Source: Epiperipatus broadwayi (lineage: Eukaryota > Onychophora > Udeonychophora > Euonychophora > Peripatidae). Taken from it: DNA of 64,000 nucleotides. Numbering within the stretch: the first letter of the stretch is position 1; every line of letters begins with the position of its first letter. The translations under genes and the position numbers were made by a program. Of this stretch, positions 56,201 through 64,000 are shown in pieces. The stretch covers positions 14,495,000-14,558,999 of the forward strand of contig JAQFVV010012404.1 in the NCBI GenBank assembly GCA_028023455.1, written 5' to 3'. The notes beneath the pieces are model-generated. The model saw nothing but the letters and a program-made list of their open reading frames with translations. It was not told where the DNA came from and did not search any database.

Positions 56201-57606
56201 GGTTCTAATCTCACAGCTAAAGACGCTGCTCGATGGCGCCATTTTCACGCTAAAACACATAAAAATGCTGTTTTCGTGGCCGACACATTCGAACCCGCGT
56301 TTTCTATAATACAACTTTTTTGTTGTACTACAGGTTGCAGGCTGCTATGTTGCATCACAGTACACCATGTATGTCGCATCGCAGCAAATAAATTTTCCGA
56401 ATTTGCACAGTTTTTAAAATGGTTGTGGCTAGGTGAGAGGGTGTGTGTATTTGAATTGGATGGAAATGTTGTTTTCATTGGATTTTTTTATATTTTAAAG
56501 TATTGAAATATTCAGATTTTCTAAAGTAATAATTATCAGACTTTTTACACCGTACTGTATTGAAGTTTTAAATGGGGAAATGTTGACAAGATATATGTGT
56601 AAAGTGAGTTGGAATTAGGTAACGTGTCAAGTAACGTACTGTTCTTAATATTCCACGAGACAAACAAGATTCTACCGTGTGTATATTTTTGAAGTAAAAA
56701 AGAGCGGTAACACAAAAATATCCATTAAGAAAAGTACAATTCTGCACGTTGTTTTGTAAATTTCATAAAAAGCATATATTATAAACATTGTTAATAAGTA
56801 AAGAAGACATTTTATATATATATGTGTTTGTTGTTGTTTAAAAAAGTTTTATCTTTCTTTTCTCTGACTACGATTATACTTTGTTGAATATAGTTTACAT
56901 TTATTGTTGTTATTTATTTTATAGATGTTACTAAAAAAATATTTACAAAAATATGATTTTGATATTTTTTATTTTAGTATTACAAACAACAGAACACTAA
57001 CCCTAAAACTAACCTTAAACCTTACCCTAAAAGTAACCCTAAAACTAAACCTAACCCTAAAACTAACCCTAAACCTAACCCTAACAATTTTTACTTTTTG
57101 TTGTCATTCTATTTGAAGTAAAAAATAGCGGTAATATCTGTTTGTCTGTAAAAAAAAAAAAAAAAAGTAAAACGAAGACTAAAAAAGTAAAAAATAGCGG
57201 TAACACAATAATATCTGTTTCTCTGTAGAAATAAAATGTAAAAGGAAGACTAAGAAATTTTACTTTTTATTCCGATTATGAGTTTTTAAACAACAACAAC
57301 AAAAAAAGCCGTAACCCCAGTAAAAAAATATCCGATAGAAAATTGATTTTTCTAATAAAGCAAAATAAAAAACACGAATCAGATTGTAATTTCTTTATTT
57401 TATTTTACATTTATTATTACCATTTAATTTGTATACGTTAATAAAAAATAATATTTAAAAAAGACGATTTTGTTTTGTTTTTATTTTCGCATTACAAAAA
57501 ACACATCAAAATGATTAAAATCAATGGCCCAGCAATGGTCATATTTTATAGTTTTAGCGTGAAAATGGTGCCATCGAACGGCATCTTTATCTATAAGACA
57601 AGCACC
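56201..57606. mobile_element. DNA transposon, GGT termini, 8-bp TSD (family 3)
   Basis: 1406 bp flanked by ggatattg (56193-56200 and 57607-57614). Left end GGTTCTAATCTCACAGCTAA and right end (minus strand) GGTGCTTGTCTTATAGATAA remain paired for ~65 bp through cgatggcgccattttcacgc. Position and sequence of cgatggcgc match the termini of family 1, suggesting common ancestry. The interior has repeated agcggtaacac motifs and a telomere-like tract but no transposase; the open frames across the left TIR are not genes. Confidence 0.88.
56994..57087 (+). repeat. Degenerate telomere-like (CCCTAA)n tract
   Basis: About fifteen units of cctaaa / ccctaa with variation (ccctaaaact, ccttaaac). It sits inside the 56201-57606 transposon, not at a chromosome end. 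Such a tract may be a short insertion captured by the element. Confidence 0.85.
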
Positions 57607-57865
57607 GGATATTGAAATGACAAGCTTAAATATAACAGATTGAAGCAGACTGAGAGTCATGCTCATAAAATCTAATTTTAATTGCTGAAATGCTATCAGA
57701 TGGAATAATTTGCTGGTTTATGATTTTTAAAAGATTTAAGATCTCTATATTTCTGTTGAGAAGATGAAGACCAACTTTATTTTCCAGAAAAACATATTTG
57801 GAGAATTTATTAAATACTGATTATAATAAACTAAATCATTGTTTAGAGTTAAAATTCCAAATGAT

Positions 57866-59033
57866 GGTAATACATCGTCTAATTACCCATGCCACTCTAT
57901 GGTGCTGTTGCTAGTGAAAAACAAATAGATATAATGTTACCGGGCTGTTTTTAAATTTTGTTGATTTATGTTTTTAATTTTTGGATTTGTTTGATTTTTA
58001 TTTTGTTGTTGTTGTTTGTTATTGTTTTTTTTTTTTTTTTGTAACTGGTTTGATGTATATTTCTTAAAAATAAAAAAATTGGTTTTTTTTTTTTGGCTTT
58101 TTGTCCGGTCTTTTTTTTTTTTAAAGAAACTTTTTTTTTTTATAGACAAGTCTTTTTTATTGTTTTTGAAGAAACTTTTTTTTTGTTTATTGAGAAACAA
58201 GGCTTTCTCGACAGACTAAGACCTGTCGTCATATTCCTTACAGCGTTTTGACATCTTTCCAACTCAGCTCTAATACGCTTCACTGTAAGCTGATCCCAGC
58301 TTCAAGAATAAATTAGCCGTACCACTTGTGAAAAAGTGATTCACAGGCAGCCCTCAAAGCCCATCCCATGAGCGAATGGAACACCTTCATTGCCATTGAT
58401 GCGATTGACATTCCATTTCAGATGTTTGACAACGCCTTAATTTCATGAAACCACCACAAAGACAGTTTTTCTGGGTGGGTAAAATATTTTTTTTTTGGGT
58501 TGAAGGAAGGCCACTGCATCTGCTTCTGTAGCAGGTAAATCTCAAAACTACAATGCCGAACGGTTATTTGCCATTGAACTGTTTTGATCTTGAAAAAGTA
58601 TCAGAAAGTGCACGACTTGATCATGAACTTTGCCGAATCGTGATTTACACTTCTCATTTAGTGAATTCTGACTCCTGACAATGAAAGTAGGGATGTTTGA
58701 GAATTCGTTACAATTTTTACTAACTCACATCAATTACAATACATTGAAGCAAAAAAAAAAAATTCATTCTAATATACTTTTCGTAATTACAACTACAAAA
58801 ACCTTCATATCATACGCTGTACAATAGTCAAGAGTAATGTCTATAGAGAGTGCTGTATACTCGTCACTAATAATGTTCTACATGCTAGAGATGTTGGGGT
58901 AAGAGTGCACTTCAACATCTTAGTGTTTGAGCAGTTTACAGGCTGTAGGATCTATGAGAGGCATTGTAAACAGCATATTTATGTGCTTTAGCATAGAAAC
59001 AGCACCATCGTGCGGTGTAGATCATGTATTATC
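57866..59033. mobile_element. DNA transposon, GGT termini, 8-bp TSD (family 1, copy 3)
   Basis: 1168 bp flanked by a perfect caaatgat duplication (57858-57865 and 59034-59041). Left end GGTAATACATCGTCTAATTA; right end on the minus strand GATAATACATGATCTACACC. It shares with the 34348 copy the blocks ttaccgggct, ctgcttctgtag, cgtgattta/catgactga, gctag-gatgttgggg and gcatagaaacagcacc. Its long poly-T interior contains only low-complexity frames (Lys/Phe-rich), which are not genes. It lies 260 bp from the family 3 element. Confidence 0.9.
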
Positions 59034-59041
59034 CAAATGAT

Positions 59042-59850
59042 TAAACAATATTCAATCATGGGAAAAATCAATTACAAAAATAATAATGGATTTTCTATCA
59101 TCACTGAAATGATAACCCTGCCTAAAAATAACACCCATGATTGTAAAAGCTTTGCAAACAAACATTTCTAAACAAAGAAGAAAGAATCCATTACTAGAAA
59201 ATAAGACCCCCAGATAATTAATTTTGTGAGAATTAATAAACTAAAATAAAAAATTAAAACTTCAGATTTTTTATAATGTGAAACAAGGGAACATTTAGTA
59301 AAATTCATTGAAATATTATTTTGATCACATCAAGCACTTAAGTTATCAATGTCTTTCTAAAACAATGCAATTATTATACTGATGTGATTCTTCTAAATAT
59401 TTTAGTCATCAGCATAGCACAGATAAGAAAATATCAGGCAATTTTTAAAGTCAATATAAATATTTAAAAGCATGGGTGCTAAATTACTACACTGATGAAC
59501 ACTTACATTACATTCAAAATTAGATGAAATATTGTTGTTGAATTTGACATATGATGTATGACTACAAAGAAGGGATCGAGTCCAATAAATAAGTTTAGTG
59601 GAGAAATCTATTTTGTATAATATGTGAAGGAGAATGATGTAGTCATCTTTATCAAAGGCTTCTGATAAATCAAAATGAATAACATCAAGTCTCTGCTGAT
59701 TGTCAATTGCATGTGCTATATGATTATAAATTGTGAGCAAATTAGTTCCTACAGATCTACTAGGAATAAAATCATGTTGTGAAAAAATGATTTTACTAAC
59801 ATCAGAAATAGTTTTGTTATAAACACACACATCTCAAAAATATTTAAAAT
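59042..59850 (-). pseudogene. LINE reverse transcriptase fragment (CR1/Jockey-like)
   Basis: Minus-strand 59830-59402 is open for 142 codons: SQHDFIPSRSVGTNLLTIYN, DVIHFDLSEAFDKDDYIILL, SVHQCSNLAPM and SYLCYADD. These are RT motifs 1, A, B and C, with damage in motif B (QG replaced by QC). Past a stop after YADD the same frame continues with DQNNISMNFTKCSLVSHY, the usual thumb region. The pattern suits CR1/Jockey-type LINEs and is distinct from the duplicated LINE. It is a 5'-truncated, inactive fragment. Confidence 0.8.
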
Positions 59851-60879
59851 AGAAATAGGTCTATAGTTATTAACATGATTGCAGTAAAGCATCCATATAT
59901 TGTCTTTATTTTAAAACTTTGTACAGTTTAAAAAAGATTTATCAACCTCTATAAAGCTTTTTAGTTGCAGTCTATAAATAAAAAAACATAATCAAATGGA
60001 TTTATTGCTCAGGAGTTCCTAAGAAGTTCAAATGTTGCCAGATGGAATTAAACCAAGAATTTTATATTCCGGAGATCTGACACTTTATCACTGCAGTAAA
60101 CCATGAAAATGTATTCTAATCTATGCAAAGTTGAATTAATAGAACATTTTAAGATAGATAAATAAAATAAATCATGATATTTAGAATTAAAAAATGGAAT
60201 CCTAAGTGATATTTTTATGATTGCATATTCTAATGAAGCAGCGACATATATTAATTTAAACAAAAATGATGTCCGTTACCAGTTTTTTTTATACATATCA
60301 TTCACCTTCTTTATTTAAGATTTACTGTTGTTATATTAAATTTAAAATTTACTGTTGTTATATTTAAGCGTTAATTTTTAAAAAAATTTGAATTGAATAT
60401 TGGATCGTAAAATTATGCGTATAATTTTAAAAGACAACATCTATTTGAATATGATCATTAAATATAAAATTACTAATGAAAATAAGTCCCAAACTTTTTT
60501 GTTAAAACTTATAGTAATTATATTATCATTAATGCAATATTGATCATTACTAATTATAATTTTCTTTGAATAAAATACTAATTGCAGCTTTTAATGTTTT
60601 TTTTTTTTTGCATATACAACTTGGCATCATATCGATACATATAATTTTGTAATACTTTACAATCATTTATATGTTCGATGCGCTAAAAGTGTCATTTGCA
60701 TAGAGTACTATATATATATATATATATTTATCTATAATAGATGCCAGGTGAAAGGTATAAATAGTAAAAAGAATAATATTTAAATTATTTATTTGTGAAA
60801 TTCGCATTTATAAGCAATCATAAAAGAAAATTCTTCATTGATATCAACATAATTCTTTTTATTAATAAGAAAAAAAAAA

Positions 60880-61085
60880 GTTTAGACTAATTGATAAACC
60901 CAATTATGTATGCTCTTATTTGCGTAATTTTATGACCCATTCTGTTAAAAGCTTTACATAAATCAAAATAAATAATATGAAATTGACTTTGGAATTCAAT
61001 ACTTGGGCTATAACATTTGATATATGTATAACAAATTTATGTCAATAGATTGTCCTGGAGAAAACTATGTATAGGAGAAATAATG
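60880..61085 (-). pseudogene. Second, more decayed LINE RT fragment
   Basis: Reading the minus strand from about 61050 in shifting frames: FSPGQSIDINLLYI, then IAQVLNSKVNF, then HIIYFDLCKAFNRMGHKITQ. These align with the first part of the 59402-59830 fragment (FIPSRSVGTNLLTIYN, IAHAIDNQQRLD, VIHFDLSEAFDK). It is a related LINE copy broken by several shifts. Confidence 0.6.
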
Positions 61086-61289
61086 TTTTTTAATTGGTGT
61101 ATAATTCTGTTATAATCTTTTCGTTAATATTTAATATAAATTGTTAATAAAGAGATGGATTTAAAATTAAATAGATATAATTTTTTTCCTGATTTATAAA
61201 CTGAGATGTTTTGCAATTTTTTTAGCAATCAGAAAAAAAAACAACAACCCGAATATCTTTCAAAGCAATCTTTATTGTTAAAGATTACA

Positions 61290-62340
61290 TAAGAGTTCTT
61301 CAGGTCTAATTACCCGATGTGATTACAAAGCATTCAATGTACAAAAAAAACCCATCTTGTTTACAAAAGGACACACTCCAGACAACAATTATATCCACAA
61401 AAGGGTTACTATAATCTTGCCCAATGTGTATCTTATACATGGGTCTACATGGTCCAACTGCCGAGAAGTTATCCGTAGCCCAATGACCCATTCCCAGGGC
61501 CCAAAGCAAAGACTCAAGCTACAGCTGAATAGGTGGACAAGTCTAGCATTGCGCCAACCACCACAACAGGCAACAAAATCCAAATCCCCTAGTCCACAGG
61601 ACAACAAACCTTCAACCTATAGCTGAGCCATGCAAAGACCATTCTGGATACCTCTGTCTCCTAGTTTAACAGTCCAAATGTGTAGGGACCAAATTCGGTC
61701 TACCTGCACAAAATTGGAAAGCCAACATGGGAAAACATAATGAATAACGAGCACAGATCTGCACTGCCTAAAACCAATCCATCAAGGAGGCGCAGCAGTC
61801 CATCAGAAAGGAAAACAGCACAAAAACTTTGACCAGTACCCTCCCAGCAGGTTTTCAGGTAGCGACAACAACTGTCAACAGCCCGTACCATAGATCAAAC
61901 CCCTAGTGAATGCCCTCAGCCACCCCTGAGGGAGAAATGATGAGTGCAGACCCATGCCCATGAAATATTACATCAAAACTCATCAAAAATTGGCATTGGG
62001 CCAAAGCAGGCCAACCACCTTACAAATGCTCTAAGTTTGAAGTTAACTCTTGGAATCTAATAATAGTAAGTGCAAATCAACACTAACCTAATAAATAATC
62101 CATCAGGGGATGTAGTAGCCCCTCCAGGTTAGACAATGATCACCAACCATCCCCACAAATGAACAAAGCCCCTCATGACCATCATCAGCACACTTGAGGA
62201 AAAAAGGGGGAGTGCAAACTCATGCCCACCAATACATTAGATTCATTGTAGTCTTAAAATCAAGCTAGATTTACATGCACACCATGAGAACAAATCATTT
62301 GTCCATATCATCTTGCACACCGAGGTCAATGGAGCTGAAA
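61290..62340. other. GC-richer unassigned block with diverged internal duplication
   Basis: Composition changes sharply to near-balanced bases for about 1 kb. Within it, about 61745-61975 and 62070-62255 share ordered phrases (gcac/gtgcaaatc, aatccatca-gg, cccctcat/cccctagt-ga, gggagaaa/aaaggggg, agtgcaaactcatgccca). Open frames on both strands (61357-61626 plus; 61891-61700 minus) give no domain. It could be an untranslated or degraded repeat of foreign composition. No TIR or LTR found. Confidence 0.5.
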
Positions 62341-63663
62341 ATCTGCTTTTAATCATTATCAACCTTCTGTGTCTGCAAATGTTCCGTTTTTAAAGATACA
62401 TTAAAGTAGTTGGAATTGGAGCTAAAAGTTTAATGCAGTTTTTATAAATGAATATAAATATATTATTATGTGTAATACTTTTTTATTTTTCAAAGATCTG
62501 GATATGTATAATCTTGTCTAAACTTAGACTAGTTTAAATATAAAATTATTAGCAAAATAGTAATTATGTCAAATTAGATTAATATGACTTGTGTGAGATG
62601 AGATGTTTTATAAAATCATCTGGCTTAATTCAATTTTTTTTTTACTTTTGACATCAAGATGCTCCTTCATGATATCCCAAAATATCTTGGGTTATCACAA
62701 ATATTATTTTGTACATTATTCATGAATAAATGAAAATGATGTTTTTTTAATTTTATAATTCAAAATTTGATAATTTTTAAAGTTATTTAAAACATTTTAT
62801 CTTCATATTTCTTGAATAGATTGCAAAAATATCACTTTCTTTTTACACATTTGATAAGTTTTCTAGAAAATCATTTAGGATATTTAGAAGACAAACTTTT
62901 CTGTCTGTATGCCACATAAACTTTTGCAAGATATTTAGCAGGCTACATGTAAAAATGTTTTTAATTTCTGTTGCATCAAAAATTCATGGTAGAGGAGAGT
63001 ATTGCAGTCTTAGTAGAAAGTAACTTCTATTTTCAAAATTTTTTTTATGAAATTAAAATCTTTTAGGCAGTCATAGTCATTTGAGAATGAAACATAATTT
63101 TGTAATGAAAGTTTGATGGCACAATCTTTGTCAGTTACCTTAGATTGTACTATTAGGCAAGAATGTTTATTCATAACTTCCAATTTGAAGCAACTCAACT
63201 CCTATTTTATCTATAACTTGAAAACTAATGTAACGTATGTAAAAAATATTTAGTCTTTTTTGTGACAAAATAAAAAAGTAAAATTATACTTGCACATAGA
63301 CCATGGGCACATAAATCATCATAATAAATTTGTATTGCATTTGAAGCATGGTTGATGTTACATACTTCATCCCAATTAATATTTTAATTGCTTCATATAA
63401 ATCAATGGGATCTCTAGCACAATTTTTTGTGGCAAGTGATCTAAATTTTAATAATTTTATATTTATTGATAATTCAATTTTCAGTGTAGAGGATATTCAC
63501 GTTTCCAAATACTAATGAATTGATAATAATGTTCAAAACCTTAAGTAATTATGTTAGACTTTTAAATTTAAAGTTATTATTTTATTATTAAAAATATTTT
63601 AATTTTTTTAAATTTTAATTTAGTACTAGTAGTTTTGATAGTGGATAACAGGTTTATCTGGGC
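62341..63663. other. AT-rich DNA, nothing recognised
   Basis: About 1.3 kb. The minus frame at 63198-63010 (62 codons) has no domain and no extension past its stops. Confidence 0.5.
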
Positions 63664-63725
63664 ATAATTGCTGAGATATTCTTGACTTCGTTTAAGAAGT
63701 CAGAGTACATCACATCACATCACAT
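63664..63725 (+). repeat. SINE-like fragment with (CATCA)n tail, copy 2
   Basis: ataattgctgagatattctt then gacttcgtttaag and a longer catcacatcacatcacat tail, matching 36437-36495. The tail has one more pentamer than copy 1. Confidence 0.55.
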
Positions 63726-64000
63726 TAAACAAAATAGAATAATTCAAAACAGCTAGAACTTATGTGAGGAGTTATTCATAAGAATCAACATCTTTCAAAA
63801 TAATTCCAAATATATATATATATATTAATCTTATATAAAAAATATAGTGAATGACTTACAATAATTAATTCAAACAATAAATTCTAAATGGAGTAAGTAG
63901 ATATAAAAATTATTTATACACAAAAACAAAATATATATATACATTCATCACGTGTAATACATACAAATATTAAAACAATAAAAAATATAGGTACATTAAT

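Noticed and set aside
56994-57087. Chromosome end or telomere
   Set aside because: Sequence continues for 7 kb beyond it and the tract is degenerate and inside a transposon.
58016-58219. Phe/Lys-rich frames on both strands near 58 kb
   Set aside because: Caused by the poly-T interior of the transposon at 57866-59033.
60048-60263. Minus-strand frame with SLEYA as the C-terminal domain of a LINE ORF2
   Set aside because: It lies upstream, not downstream, of the RT fragment on that strand, and the similarity is too short.
63010-63198. 62-codon minus-strand frame as a possible exon
   Set aside because: No domain, no splice-site support convincing by eye, and stops on both sides.

Overview
The window is a strongly AT-rich eukaryotic segment, most likely from an invertebrate animal genome. 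I see no bacterial-style operon, no rRNA, no intact tRNA gene and no convincing host protein-coding gene. Nearly everything recognisable is transposable-element DNA: non-LTR retrotransposons (LINEs), two LTR retroelements, a dead hAT transposase gene, many non-autonomous DNA transposons with terminal inverted repeats (TIRs) and target-site duplications (TSDs), and several tandem-repeat arrays. Species cannot be fixed from the sequence alone.

Layout. 1-12495 is copy A of a large duplication whose copy B lies at 38497-45345. Both contain a decayed minus-strand LINE (coiled-coil plus SGNH-like ORF1; endonuclease-RT ORF2) and about 2 kb of upstream DNA with a ~200-bp foldback. Copy A is split inside RT motif A by a 5.65-kb minus-strand LTR element (1927-7572) with 1.65-kb LTRs, a coiled-coil Gag-like ORF and no pol. 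Copy B keeps the empty target site. A 500-N assembly gap (12496-12995) precedes a ~9.2-kb plus-strand Ty3/Gypsy element (12996-22181): gag, protease-RT-RNase H, DDE integrase, ~2.1-kb LTRs. Its coding region is nearly intact and broken by two one-base shifts at short homopolymers.

22182-31286 holds a ~265-bp duplication, a hAT (ZBED5-like) transposase pseudogene, a hAT-type terminus, a small hAT MITE and long featureless AT-rich DNA. From 31 to 59 kb five DNA transposons share GGT-type termini and 8-bp TSDs (31287-32348, 34348-35395, 48498-49712, 56201-57606, 57866-59033). Three of these are clearly one family. Between them sit a pogo/Tigger-like element with TA TSDs, another 8-bp-TSD element (37026-37863), LINE copy B, and a MITE at 51.3 kb. 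53.7-55.8 kb is a stack of three unrelated tandem arrays ending in a compound microsatellite. 59-61 kb has two decayed minus-strand RT fragments, and 61.3-62.3 kb is a GC-richer block with a diverged internal duplication.

How the parts relate: the window records layered insertion history. The LINE-containing segment was duplicated, then one copy received the non-autonomous LTR element. The Gypsy element is young (107 visible LTR bases identical at both ends). The two LTR elements have independent primer sites, so there is no evidence that the Gypsy element mobilises the other. The most interesting material is the GGT/8-bp-TSD transposon cluster, the empty-site pair, and the triplicated LTR-end/primer-site module of the Gypsy element.
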